DNA of 64,000 nt from Falsirhodobacter xinxiangensis (GCF_004959935.1 NZ_SMYN01000017.1:1-64000); one strand, 5' to 3'; counted from the first letter of the stretch, positions 16,831-25,051 are shown. Notes: a model not told the origin generated them from the letters alone. Numbers and translations: made by a program.

Positions 16831-17249
16831 GCTCCCCCCTGCGAGCACGCTAGGGCAGAGAGTGGCAACTTACTAGGGTGGCGGCTAAGGAGGTCAGCCG
16901 AATTGGTTTTGATGACTAGAAGGCGGCGCATCAAATTGGCATCCTTTCGCGTCACCAGAGGTTCTGGCACTTCGCAAGAAGCTGATCATGGCTATAGTGC
17001 TAGCGCTATAACAGCCCGCTTTCTGCCATTCAGCTCCTTTGATCCCCGTGAAAGAACAACAACTTTCGTAATCTAGGTGCCTGGTTCGAGTGGCCGGTAT
17101 AAGGGGGCCTTCCCGCCGTTCGCCGTGCCAGAGCTCGGATTTTTCTGGCTCGGGCAGAACCCACCGCTTGCGGCCTGTCTAGCATTAGCTGGCTGCGCTG
17201 CTCTAGAATGTTAAAGATAGCCCTTATGGCTTTACGAAGGAGCTTTTCG
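16831..17249. other. Intergenic region with an orphan palindrome
   Basis: This stretch contains the divergent promoters for the HNH-ATPase gene and the gene at 17250. It carries the 18-bp near-perfect palindrome annotated separately, and a weak stem, GCCAGA with TCTGGC (about 17127-17151). No convincing gene is present. The 5' part contains TGGCAACTT, which recurs at about 70-78 of the window in the same orientation. Confidence 0.35.
16993..17010. promoter_or_regulatory. Near-perfect 18-bp palindrome, operator-like
   Basis: TATAGTGCTAGCGCTATA reads almost the same on both strands: 8 of 9 positions in each half match. It resembles the A/T-flanked GCTAGC operators bound by ribbon-helix-helix antitoxins, but no toxin-antitoxin genes lie beside it. 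It could be the operator of the gene starting at 17250, or the remnant of a lost toxin-antitoxin locus. Confidence 0.4.
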
Positions 17250-17555
17250 ATGACCCCGGAACAAATTGCAAGTTTGGCATTAGCTTACGCCGCTGGGCTG
17301 CGCTCTACTGCTGAGGCGATGCGTGCAACTCCCCCCCAGCCATCACTTACCGTTTTGGCGCACCTGCTAGGCGCTGCTGCAGAACTCGAAGCTCTTGCGC
17401 CTAGAGCTCGAAATAATTACTCAGAAGCTATCATGGAAGTCTTTAGAATTCTTGGCAAGCCGCGGAGTTTAACTCTCGATTTCACTAAAGCACAACAAGA
17501 AGCAAAACTGAAAAAACGAGAGCTTGGAAAGGACAACTACGATATTGAATTTTAA
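17250..17555 (+). CDS. Hypothetical helical protein
   Basis: A 101-residue protein with no recognised family. The start at 17250 was chosen over the upstream ATG at 17208 because AAGGAGC lies 6 bases before it. The chain is alanine- and leucine-rich and probably all-helical, with a charged lysine/glutamate C-terminal third. The last 60 bases and the region just after are strikingly A/T-rich (stop at about 17553-17555, then runs of A and T), unlike the neighbours, which suggests recent acquisition. It could form an operon with the nuclease-like gene 107 bases downstream. Confidence 0.5.
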   Translation: MTPEQIASLALAYAAGLRSTAEAMRATPPQPSLTVLAHLLGAAAELEALAPRARNNYSEAIMEVFRILGKPRSLTLDFTKAQQEAKLKKRELGKDNYDIEF

Positions 17556-17662
17556 TATTTATCTAGAAAAGCGTTAAAAAAATCTTTCGGTAAGTTACTC
17601 GTTCCACAAAGTAGGCCCGCTCTTGTTTTGGCGGCGGCTTCCAGAAAAGCTGCGATTGGGAA

Positions 17663-18562
17663 ATGAAGCCTGAAATTTCTGAATTTTCTTATGGGTTCGC
17701 CCTAACAAATGAACTCGTTGGCTGGATTGCCCTGTCCGCAGCGCCAGTCTTCCCTAGCCTGATCGAGGAGGGGAAGGCTGGCGGCGGCTATGACGTGAAG
17801 CTCGACAGGCCGGGCGTTCCCCTGTTCTTGCAGTTTAAACGATCCCATTGCATGGTCACACGAGCGGCACGCGAATACCGATCTGTCCTTGCCACAGGCG
17901 GAACATTGAACGTCCCCTATTACCGTTTCCCAATCACCGAAGCATCGACCTCGGATCAGCATGAAATGCTGTTGTCGCTTGATGACGGCTCGAATCTTGT
18001 TTTCTACGCGGCACCTCGCTTCTATCAGATACATGAGATCAATCAGGCATGGAGCCGAAATGATATTGCGCGGCGCTCGCTCTTCGTTGCGCCATCTACC
18101 ATAGGTTCTCTTGACGATGAGCAGCACCACGTCGCTTTCGACGGCGCAAATACTTGGCTATGTTCGGAGCCGCGGGCGCTCGAAGTGCTGACAAGTCGGG
18201 GGCTGGAAGACCGACTGAGCAGTTACCTCGAAGAGCACGACCAGCCGCTTGGAGAACGCTTGCCCCTGTTGGTGACAGACATGCACCAAGCAGAACGACG
18301 TGGGCGGGAGAAGGCCGAGCTACGCCGCAGCTCGAAGGTGCCACAAGATGTACCCTTTTCTGACCGACGGTTCATCACAGATTTTGAAAGTTCTGCCTTA
18401 TGGTCCGCCGAAGAATATGTCGCGGTGTCCCTGCCGGAACCCGACCCTCCGGCGTCGCGCGAGCCTAAACCACTCCGCAGCGAGGCAGCCATACTGCGAG
18501 AGGCGGCCGACATCGCCGCACATGTATTCGAGGCGCAGATGATCATCGTCCAACCAAGGTAG
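17663..18562 (+). CDS. Hypothetical protein with restriction-like nuclease motif
   Basis: A 299-residue protein without an assigned family. Residues ~35-62 hold a possible PD-(D/E)xK core: E35/E36, D44 in GGGYDVKL, and Q58-F-K60 in LFLQFKRSH. The D...QxK version occurs in several restriction-like nucleases. The rest is mixed alpha/beta, with an arginine-rich helix near 210-225 (ERRGREKAELRR) and a proline-rich linker near 255. No partner methyltransferase is adjacent. It lies in the defence-type cargo downstream of another hypothetical gene, so a role in defence or DNA processing is a guess. The ATG at 17663 lacks a strong Shine-Dalgarno, with only TGGGAAA nearby. Confidence 0.6.
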   Translation: MKPEISEFSYGFALTNELVGWIALSAAPVFPSLIEEGKAGGGYDVKLDRPGVPLFLQFKRSHCMVTRAAREYRSVLATGGTLNVPYYRFPITEASTSDQHEMLLSLDDGSNLVFYAAPRFYQIHEINQAWSRNDIARRSLFVAPSTIGSLDDEQHHVAFDGANTWLCSEPRALEVLTSRGLEDRLSSYLEEHDQPLGERLPLLVTDMHQAERRGREKAELRRSSKVPQDVPFSDRRFITDFESSALWSAEEYVAVSLPEPDPPASREPKPLRSEAAILREAADIAAHVFEAQMIIVQPR

Positions 18563-18716
18563 TCTAGTGTCCAAATCCGTTTCCAGAGCGAAATCAACTG
18601 GCTTTGACTCATCGTCGATTTAAGTTCCGCGGGAGCAGCGGGACCACAGCTGACGTGTTACAATCCAGGTGGATTGCCGCTTTGTGTTGCTGTAATATTC
18701 GTGCACAGAGCCAAGG

Positions 18717-18959
18717 ATGGCAGAGCCAATGCGTATTGACCTGTGCGAATACGCCCGCAGACTTGAGTCAGAAGATTACACCAAGGAGCAGATCGATATG
18801 ATAGTCGCATTTGCCCGGGAAAGTGCTGTCAGCAGCCCCATGTCAGGGGGTGTTAACTTAGAGATGCGTGCCCTTGAGCGTCGGTTAGTGATAAAGATCG
18901 GCTGTATGCTTGTATTTGGTTTCATCTACATGGGCCTGATCTTGAGTACCCAAAACTAG
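18717..18959 (+). CDS. Small coiled-coil membrane-anchored protein
   Basis: An 80-residue (or 76-residue) protein. The N-terminal half is helical and charged (LCEYARRLESEDYTKEQ). The middle ALERRLVIKIG leads into one hydrophobic segment, CMLVFGFIYMGLILS, at the C-terminus. This is the architecture of small tail-anchored coiled-coil proteins often seen in prophages and islands. AAGGA at 18713-18717 overlaps the first ATG, so the second ATG at 18729 (spacing 11) may be the real start. Function unknown. Confidence 0.5.
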   Translation: MAEPMRIDLCEYARRLESEDYTKEQIDMIVAFARESAVSSPMSGGVNLEMRALERRLVIKIGCMLVFGFIYMGLILSTQN

Positions 18960-19380
18960 GTTTGGACCTATCGTTGGCGTGACCCATCCTAGTGGGATGC
19001 TGCTGCAATGTGCCGAACCTTTTGGTAGACTGAGGACCCTGTGTATGGCGCACTTGCGTAAGCCGGAGATCAGCTAGCGCTCATACCACCCGCCCTTAGA
19101 AAAAAATTATTCCCTAGATGGCTTCCTGACTTCGAATTGCGTCCTAGCAACCATACGTGCCTGTGGGTCCCATCATGTTTTTCATGGTTTCATTTAACAG
19201 CTTGGAGAGTGCACGGGCTCGCTGATCGTGTCCTCCCTGATCATTCGACCTCGCCCAGACAATCGGGCCTAATGCGGTAAGATTGCCTGACGAACGAGGT
19301 AAAAATGTTTGGTGAAAAATGCAGTGTAAGCGTGTGTTTCCAAGCGGGCAGCGGCAAATCCGTCTGCGAATCTACAGACT
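18960..19380. other. Gene-free stretch
   Basis: About 420 bases with no gene I can support. It includes an A-run (AAAAAAATTATT near 19100) and moderately A/T-rich DNA. It leads into the structured repeat beginning at 19381. A long frame at 19305-19658 crosses that repeat and has no coding character. Confidence 0.4.
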
Positions 19381-19568
19381 GTCAAAGGATCGGAGACGGG
19401 GGGTGGTGCGGCCCGCAGCGGAGCGAGGACACGGCCCCCGACGGAGACGACGCATCGCGGCGCTTGTCTTTTGACCGGCCCGATCAGGGATGTTGGGCGG
19501 AAATACCAAACAGAACAAACCGCAGGGCAGGGCTGAGCACGGGCCCAAGCCCGTGTCGATCCCTGGCC
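19381..19568 (+). repeat. Structured ~190-base element, copy A (candidate ncRNA)
   Basis: First of two related intergenic elements; the second is at 20667-20857. It folds as nested stems. A closing stem pairs GTCAAAGGAT (19381-19390) with GTCTTTTGAC (19466-19475). An inner stem pairs CGGGGG (19397-19402) with CCCCCG (19435-19440). A 3' hairpin pairs CACGGGC (19538-19544) with GCCCGTG (19549-19555), enclosed by CAGGG/CCCTG (19528-19532, 19561-19565). Between the stems, the segment around GGGATGTTGGGCGGAA and AACCGCAGGGCAGG is nearly identical in both copies. The preserved pairing despite sequence change argues for a functional RNA (or single-stranded DNA) structure. The strand is assigned by the following hairpins only. 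Confidence 0.7.
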
Positions 19569-19586
19569 TGGCCGCAGATAAGATCC

Positions 19587-19609
19587 GATCCCGAAACACT
19601 TTCGGGATC
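19587..19609. terminator. Perfect 10-bp hairpin after copy A
   Basis: GATCCCGAAA (19587-19596) and TTTCGGGATC (19600-19609) form a perfect stem with a 3-base loop, 18 bases after the structured element. There is no T-run on the plus strand, so termination is uncertain, but its position mirrors the terminator behind copy B. Confidence 0.4.
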
Positions 19610-19847
19610 CCCACCGGACGTTCGCACCAGTGACCGTGACCCGAATGGGCGGAGATAAAGCATTAAACGCGACCATGCACGGCAGCGGTATGGCTGGCTC
19701 GGAGAGACAGACAGAACGCAGGCCGCGCAGGGAGGGGGTGATGTTTTGGCTCCGGTGGAGGCCGGTTTTACCGGTCGGAACTAGGGCGCGGTCCCGGCGC
19801 CGCCGGGAGGGGCCATTTCACCGAATTCTGAAACGGAGTTGGCATTC

Positions 19848-19952
19848 ATGACCATCACGCGTGAAATCCAACTTTATCACGCAGCCGCGTTATTAAAGGA
19901 AATGTCGATCGGCTTAATTAACACTTCAGCTAAAGTAAGCGCGCTTGAATAG
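19848..19952 (+). CDS. Possible small ORF (34 residues)
   Basis: ATG at 19848, ending in TAG at 19950-19952, preceded by ACGGAG 8 bases upstream. It encodes 34 residues (start MTITREIQLYHAAALLKEM) that would form amphipathic helices. Base use is more A/T-rich than in the surrounding repeat. There is no homology claim; it may be a remnant or a chance frame. Confidence 0.25.
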   Translation: MTITREIQLYHAAALLKEMSIGLINTSAKVSALE

Positions 19953-20099
19953 GGCCAACAAGGTGAATTTGACAGAGGTTCAGATTGCTGGACGGCTCAT
20001 TGTTCATCGAAATGCTGACCGGCGACGGCGCGCGCCGCAGGCTCATCGCAGCTCACGCCCGCAATCGCCCGGTTATTCCTGGCAGTGAGGACCCGATGA

Positions 20100-20471
20100 C
20101 TAGTCCGACACTTCGGGCGTCACCCGGCGCAGAAACGAAGCCTGATCTTCGGGACTAAATGACAGCCACAAAGCCATCATCATGCGCTTCCACTCTCCAA
20201 GGGCGACGGCCATATCGTCCATCCGCAGCAGACAAGCCCGAAGATAGGCTTCAATCTCGATCGGCGTTGCCATGTCAGCCCAGAATTGCGCATCCTCCGT
20301 GGCATCGACAACAGCCGCAATGGGTGCGCCGGCCGTCAGATCAGAGAGCGTTGCAGCCATGATCGCGCAGGCGTCGTCAGGATGGCAGTCTGCAATTGCG
20401 GCGCCCAACCGGTTTGCAGCCATCATACGGCGGGCCAGGTCGAGCTCGGTCGGAGTGGATTGAAGTGTCAT
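20100..20471 (-). CDS. Hypothetical helical protein between the structured repeats
   Basis: A 123-residue protein I do not recognise. It is all-helical in appearance, acidic, and rich in alanine and methionine (ARRMMAANRLGAAIADC near 13-29; YLRACLLRMDDMAVAL near 80-95). The coding frame looks genuine because third positions are GC-rich and the start is preceded by AGGAAAGAG. It lies alone between the two copies of the structured element, with copy A downstream and copy B upstream in its reading direction. Element and gene may therefore travel together; that is inference. Confidence 0.55.
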   Translation of the reverse strand: MTLQSTPTELDLARRMMAANRLGAAIADCHPDDACAIMAATLSDLTAGAPIAAVVDATEDAQFWADMATPIEIEAYLRACLLRMDDMAVALGEWKRMMMALWLSFSPEDQASFLRRVTPEVSD

Positions 20472-20666
20472 ACTCTTTCCTACTTCGTCAGATGTAGAAT
20501 GATAATGTTAATGTTGGCAACGACTTCGCGGACACCCTCAGTAGAAGATCTAAAAAGTATCCGGCGCCGATGGGCTGCGCCTCGCCATCTGTTTTGAGGA
20601 ATACGGATGTATTCGGCGGGACAGAGTGGAGAGGGCGAAGCCCGACCCACGGCCCTGAGCGGGACT

Positions 20667-20857
20667 GTCAATCGGGTGGAAACGGGGGGTGGAGCGGCCC
20701 GCAGCGCAGCGAGGACACGGCCCCCCGTTAGAGCCGACGCGCATAGCGCGGCGCTTGCCGATTGACCGGCCCGAACAGGGATGTTGGGCGGAATAAACTA
20801 ACAGAAAAAACCGCAGGGCAGGGGTGAGCGCGGGCCATAGCCCGTGTCGATCCCCTG
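20667..20857 (+). repeat. Structured ~190-base element, copy B (candidate ncRNA)
   Basis: Second copy of the element at 19381-19568. The closing stem is GTCAATCGG (20667-20675) with CCGATTGAC (20758-20766), different in sequence from copy A but still paired. The inner stem is ACGGGGGG (20682-20689) with CCCCCCGT (20721-20728), two pairs longer than in A. The 3' hairpin is CGCGGGC (20829-20835) with GCCCGTG (20840-20846). It is enclosed by CAGGGG (20819-20824) and CCCCTG (20852-20857), where an extra G is matched by an extra C. A strong intrinsic terminator follows at 20879. Confidence 0.72.
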
Positions 20858-20878
20858 GCCTGACCATTGGAATGACCC

Positions 20879-20901
20879 AAGCCGCGCCGTCCGCGCGGCT
20901 T
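20879..20901 (+). terminator. Intrinsic terminator after copy B
   Basis: AAGCCGCGC (20879-20887) and GCGCGGCTT (20893-20901) form a perfect 9-bp stem with loop CGTCC, followed by TCCTTAT. It sits 21 bases after the structured element and points to plus-strand transcription of that element. Confidence 0.65.
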
Positions 20902-20984
20902 TCCTTATCTGCTACGGCCAGACGATCGAGCTGGTGCCGGCCGTTCTCGCGCCCGCGCAAACAGCTTTACCCGAAGAGCCGTGG

Positions 20985-21075
20985 GAGGCCCCCGGCCCAT
21001 AGCTGCCATTCGACCTTCGCCGATGCTGCGCGGCAGCGGTGCCGAAAGCGGACGTTCGCTGATCGCGCAGAAAAA
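20985..21075 (+). repeat. Dispersed ~90-base repeat, copy 1
   Basis: It contains the family's three landmarks in order: GGCCCATAGC (20994-21003), the central inverted pair around ATGCTGC...GCAGC (21023-21038), and GAAAGCGGACGTTCGC (21044-21059) followed by TGATCGCGCAG and an A-run. It matches the copy at 33443 over almost its whole length. A degenerate half copy (GTTCCGAAAGGCG..., GCGGACCTTCGCTGA) follows at about 21160-21192. Confidence 0.7.
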
Positions 21076-21321
21076 AACCTGTCTCCGCGTGTCGATTATG
21101 GGACGAATCTGCCGTTCGCTGCATCTGCAGCCTCCTCGCCATTGCCACCTCGGGGGCCGTTCCGAAAGGCGGGAAGCGGACCTTCGCTGAAAGATCCGGC
21201 GGAGCGCTGATGCGAAGGCGTTCGATTTGTCCCAGGGTCACCATCAGCCTCTAAATACTTGAAACCCGCGCATTCCATGCACACTATGTTGTATATCATG
21301 GCAAGTTAGAGGGCGCGGCGT

Positions 21322-23238
21322 ATGTTGCTCAAATCCGTTCAAATCGATCATTTCAAACACGTCCTTGATTCCACGCTTGTTGAGATACAGCCCGACATTA
21401 CCTGCCTTGTCGGCAAGAACGAGAGCGGCAAGACCGCGTTCCTTGAAGCTCTTCGCCGCCTCAAGCCCGCACAAGGCAATGTCGATTTTAGTATTGGCAA
21501 GCACTACCCGGCTTGGCTGGAAAAGATGCACAAACGTCAAGGCAAGAACCTTGAGCAGTCCAAGCCCATTCAGGTGGTGTTTGAACTGAGTGATGCAGAC
21601 GTTGCGGCGGTGGAGGCCGTCTTTGGGCAAGGCGTCCTGACATCACGGACGTTTGGTCTGAGCAGAAGATATGACAACCGATACATCCACGACTTTGAGG
21701 CAAGCGAGGAGACTGCTGTCGCAAATGCCATCGCTTGTGTTGACTTGCCTAAGAAGGTGATGACTGCAACCGCCGGGGCCAAAACATTTACCGAACTATC
21801 GAAGGCCTTGGCTTTGGTGGCGGAGAAGAATGGCGAAGATCAACAAGTTCAGACCGCCTGCAAGGCGCTCACAGACGAGATCGTAAAGTTGACTCCTGAG
21901 GAAAGCAGCTTCACCTCTCGTGTCTGGAAACTTCTGTTCGCTCGTGTCCCCAAGTTCTTCTTCTACTCTGATTACAGCCGCCTGCCCGGCAAGGTGCGCA
22001 TACGCGAGCTTCTTGAGGCTGACGCGGAAAAACTTGATGAGGATGACCAAACCGCGCTGTCTTTACTTAAGCTGGCGGGCAGCGATCAGGACTATTTGTT
22101 GGATCCAGACTATGAGACACGGAAGCGAGAGCTTGAAAACGTCGCCAACGCAATCTCTCAGGATGTGCTTCAGTATTGGACAACAAACACCGACTTGCGG
22201 GTGTTGATCGACATTTCGCAGACGACCGAAAAGCGGCCTGACGGACAACATGCCGTCCATGATGAAATGCACGTTCGGATGTATGACAACCGACACATGC
22301 TTTCGCTTCCCTTTGATGAACGCTCCTCTGGTTTCCAGTGGTTCTTCTCATTCCTGACCGCCTTTTCCAGGTATGAGTATGACGACACGCCCGTGATCAT
22401 CTTGCTAGACGAGCCCGCACTGGGCTTGCATGCGAAGGCCCAGAAGGATTTCCTGCGCTTCATCGAAGAGCGATTGGCAAAGCGGTGCCAAGTCATCTAC
22501 ACAACGCATTCGCCTTTCATGATAGAGCCCGATCGTCTTGAGCGGGCGCGCCTTGTCGAAGACAAAGGTCGCGATACGGGGTCTGTGACGACATCGGACG
22601 TTCTCACGACCGATCGTGACACGTTGTTCCCGCTTCAAGCTGCGCTCGGCTATGATATTGCTCAGCATCTGTTCATCGCCAAGGACAACCTTGTTGTGGA
22701 GGGCCCGTCCGACTTCCTGTTCATGCAGACCATTTCTGCCCGCCTGATAGAAGATGGGCGTGAAGGATTAGACCCACGCTGGTCCATCATGCCATTGGGT
22801 GGCGCAGACGTGATCCCGGCCTTTGTCGCCCTCTTGGGCAATCACCTTGATGTCACCGTCGTCGTGGATTCCCGAAAGGAGGGCCACCAGAAACTGACCG
22901 GATTGGCCAAGGCTGGGTTCCTTGCAGAGAAGCGTATCATAACCATCGGGGAAGTCGCCAATGCCAAGATGGCCGACATCGAGGACCTGTTCACGAAGGA
23001 TGACTATGTTGCACTCTACAACGCGGCGTTCGGCAGGAAGATCAAGACCGCTGACCTGACGGGCACGGACCCGATCGTGCAGCAGATTGCCCGGGCGGAA
23101 GGGGTGGGGCGCTATGACCACAACGCCCCGGCGGAAATTTTGTTACGCGAGCGGGCGGAAGGGGTTGCGGCCCTTTCAGCCGGGACGCTGGGCGCATTCG
23201 AGACCCTGTTCAAGCGCATCAACGGGACCTTGGCCTAG
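21322..23238 (+). CDS. OLD-family ATP-dependent endonuclease
   Basis: A 638-residue OLD (overcoming lysogenization defect) nuclease. The ABC-type ATPase shows Walker A GKNESGKT (31-38), a signature-like ERSSGFQW (~333-340), Walker B LLDEPALGLH (361-370) and a switch histidine in TTHSPFMIEP (~395). The C-terminal TOPRIM domain has E460 in LVVEGPSD and D516 in VVVDSRKEG. These proteins bind ATP and cut DNA, usually in antiphage defence. No UvrD-like helicase (GajB partner) is next to it, so it is a class 1, stand-alone type. The start at 21322 follows AGAGGGCGCGGCGT, so the Shine-Dalgarno is weak. It is flanked by dispersed repeats and an insertion sequence. Confidence 0.9.
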   Translation: MLLKSVQIDHFKHVLDSTLVEIQPDITCLVGKNESGKTAFLEALRRLKPAQGNVDFSIGKHYPAWLEKMHKRQGKNLEQSKPIQVVFELSDADVAAVEAVFGQGVLTSRTFGLSRRYDNRYIHDFEASEETAVANAIACVDLPKKVMTATAGAKTFTELSKALALVAEKNGEDQQVQTACKALTDEIVKLTPEESSFTSRVWKLLFARVPKFFFYSDYSRLPGKVRIRELLEADAEKLDEDDQTALSLLKLAGSDQDYLLDPDYETRKRELENVANAISQDVLQYWTTNTDLRVLIDISQTTEKRPDGQHAVHDEMHVRMYDNRHMLSLPFDERSSGFQWFFSFLTAFSRYEYDDTPVIILLDEPALGLHAKAQKDFLRFIEERLAKRCQVIYTTHSPFMIEPDRLERARLVEDKGRDTGSVTTSDVLTTDRDTLFPLQAALGYDIAQHLFIAKDNLVVEGPSDFLFMQTISARLIEDGREGLDPRWSIMPLGGADVIPAFVALLGNHLDVTVVVDSRKEGHQKLTGLAKAGFLAEKRIITIGEVANAKMADIEDLFTKDDYVALYNAAFGRKIKTADLTGTDPIVQQIARAEGVGRYDHNAPAEILLRERAEGVAALSAGTLGAFETLFKRINGTLA

Positions 23239-23732
23239 GGGTGAGCAACCTCGTGGCATCGGTTTTTGATGTGTTCGAGAACCAGCGTGAGATTGATCGG
23301 TGGCCGGAAAACTAGCCTCGGAACCCACCCCCGACTGATTGTTCGTGGCGTGATCAATTGACGCACCGGCAAGATGTGTCCTGCCACATTTCAGGACCAT
23401 AATTTGAGCAGTTCGAACGACCGGTTTGGGCTGGCCGTTCGCGCTGCACCTGCATTCGCTGCTGTCAGTCCGAATGTCGCTGATGGGCTCGACGCAGCGC
23501 AGCGTCCTAACGCAGAAGTGGAGCGCGCTCTGTTGCGGGCTCGCATCCCCGCCCTGCGGCCCATTGCTGCCGGTCGGGCGGTTAAGATGCTGCATCGCCG
23601 CATTCTCGGAAGCCGACGTTCGACTGGTGCCACAATGTAATGGCAGTCATGATGGCAGCTACAATAAGGTCGCAGTCGCTCGCGCACCGCATAAATAGTC
23701 GCCACATGTGCGGCTCACTCGAAAGTTTTGGA
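23239..23732. other. Intergenic stretch after the OLD gene, with repeat copy
   Basis: About 490 bases without a supported gene. The first 300 bases show nothing clear. A degenerate copy of the dispersed repeat occupies about 23550-23625. Several frames here are open but lack coding character. Confidence 0.4.
23550..23625 (+). repeat. Dispersed ~90-base repeat, degenerate copy 2
   Basis: GCGGCCCATTGCTGCCGGTCG (23557-23577) corresponds to the left arm. ATGCTGCATCGCCGCATT (23587-23604) matches the central palindrome region. GGAAGCCGACGTTCGACTGG (23608-23627) matches the right arm. It is more diverged than the copies at 20985 and 33443. Confidence 0.5.
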
Positions 23733-23921
23733 ATGCTTTACAGGGATCTCATCTCGACGTTCGGTGCATCGTTGGCTGGCAGATCCGCCGCCAAGGATGA
23801 CCCTGTCTGGAGTATTGTTCGATCCGACGAGCTGCGGCGCAGTCGCGAAGGCACTTTGTGGACCTGCACCGGTTCCGTTCCGGTCTTCTGAGAGCGATGC
23901 TCTCTTCAGAGGAGACAGGAT

Positions 23922-24197
23922 ATGGCAGCGACACACAGCGACGAATTCAAGCGTGATGCGGTTCGCATCGCACTCACCAGCGGCCTGACACGACGTCAGG
24001 TTGCGTCTGACCTCGGGGTCGGACTTTCGACTCTCGGCAAATGGATCCGGGCGATTTCCGATGAGGCGAAAGCACCGGAGCGTGATGGTGATCTTCTCCG
24101 CGAGAACGAACGGTTGCGGAAAGAGAACCGTATATTGCGCGAGGAGAGGGAGGTGCTAAAAAAGGCAGCTCAGTTCTTCGCGGCTCAAAAGCCGTGA
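23922..24197 (+). CDS. IS3-family transposase OrfA
   Basis: A 91-residue OrfA. A helix-turn-helix of the IS3/InsE type (~8-45, FKRDAVRIALTSGLTRRQVA then LGVGLSTLGKWI) is followed by a leucine-zipper helix (~60-85). It starts after AGGAGACAGGAT. Within it, AAAAAAG (24158-24164) sits in the canonical A-AAA-AAG phase, where -1 slippage joins OrfA to the orfB frame and gives the active OrfAB transposase. OrfA alone usually acts as a regulator. Confidence 0.93.
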   Translation: MAATHSDEFKRDAVRIALTSGLTRRQVASDLGVGLSTLGKWIRAISDEAKAPERDGDLLRENERLRKENRILREEREVLKKAAQFFAAQKP

Positions 24198-25051
24198 AGT
24201 TCCAGTTCATTGCCAGCTATCGCGGGAGCCTTTCCTGCAGCCATCTGTGCCGGATGATGGGTGTGAGCGACCGCGGGTTACGCGCTTGGCGGCGCAGGCC
24301 CCCGTCGCATCGTCAGCGACGCGATATGGTGATCCTGACCCATATCCGCGACCAGCATCGGCTGAGCCTGGGCAGCTATGGCAGGCCTCGCATGACCGAG
24401 GAGCTGAAAGAGCTGGGCCTACGGGTTGGCCAGCGCCGAGTGGGCAGGTCAATGCGCCAAAACGGCATTCGCATCATTCGCAGCCGGAAGTTCAAGCGCA
24501 CGACCGACAGCGATCATGCCTTCAACATCGCGCCAAACCTGCTTCAGCAGGACTTCGTGGCGAGCGGACTGAACCAGAAGTGGGCGGGCGACATTACCTA
24601 TGTCTGGACGCGCGAAGGATGGGTCTATCTGGCCGTCATCATCGATCTGTATTCCCGCCGGGTGATCGGCTGGGCCATCAGCAACCGCATGAAGCAGGAT
24701 CTGGCGATCAGGGCGCTGAACATGGCTGTTGCCCTGCGCCAACCGCCCCCGGGCTGCATTCACCACACCGATCGCGGGTCGCAATACTGTGCCCATGGAT
24801 ACCAAAAGATCCTTCGTAGGCACGGGTTCAGCGTATCGATGAGCGGCAAGGGAAACTGCTACGACAATTCGGCTGTCGAGAGTTTCTTCAAGTCGCTGAA
24901 GGCCGAGTTGGTCTGGCGTCGCGACTGGCACACCCGGCGCGACGTCGAGATCGCTCTCTTCGAATACATCAATGGCTTCTACAACCCGCGGCGAAGACAC
25001 TCAGCCCTGGGCTGGAAATCACCCGTGGCTTTCGAACAGAGGGCCGCCTAA
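24194..25051 (+). CDS. IS3-family transposase OrfB (DDE catalytic part)
   Basis: A 285-residue catalytic domain in the -1 frame relative to OrfA, and so probably made mainly as an OrfAB fusion. The HTH_21-type region (~50-85, LGSYGRPRMTEELKE) precedes the rve integrase core. The DDE residues are D in WAGDITYVW (~132), D in HHTDRGSQY (~193) and E in NSAVESFFKSLKAEL (~229). The C-terminal YINGFYNPRRRHSALGWKSP is family-typical. No disruption is visible. Confidence 0.94.
   Translation: MKFQFIASYRGSLSCSHLCRMMGVSDRGLRAWRRRPPSHRQRRDMVILTHIRDQHRLSLGSYGRPRMTEELKELGLRVGQRRVGRSMRQNGIRIIRSRKFKRTTDSDHAFNIAPNLLQQDFVASGLNQKWAGDITYVWTREGWVYLAVIIDLYSRRVIGWAISNRMKQDLAIRALNMAVALRQPPPGCIHHTDRGSQYCAHGYQKILRRHGFSVSMSGKGNCYDNSAVESFFKSLKAELVWRRDWHTRRDVEIALFEYINGFYNPRRRHSALGWKSPVAFEQRAA

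Noticed and set aside
17071-17112. tRNA-like T-arm (GGTTCGAGT) as an island attachment site
   Set aside because: The flanking bases do not form the T-stem or an acceptor stem, and no anticodon arm can be drawn.
19305-19658. Plus-strand frame crossing structured element copy A
   Set aside because: The frame is open only because the DNA is GC-rich. It covers paired stems conserved as structure, and copy B lacks the same frame.
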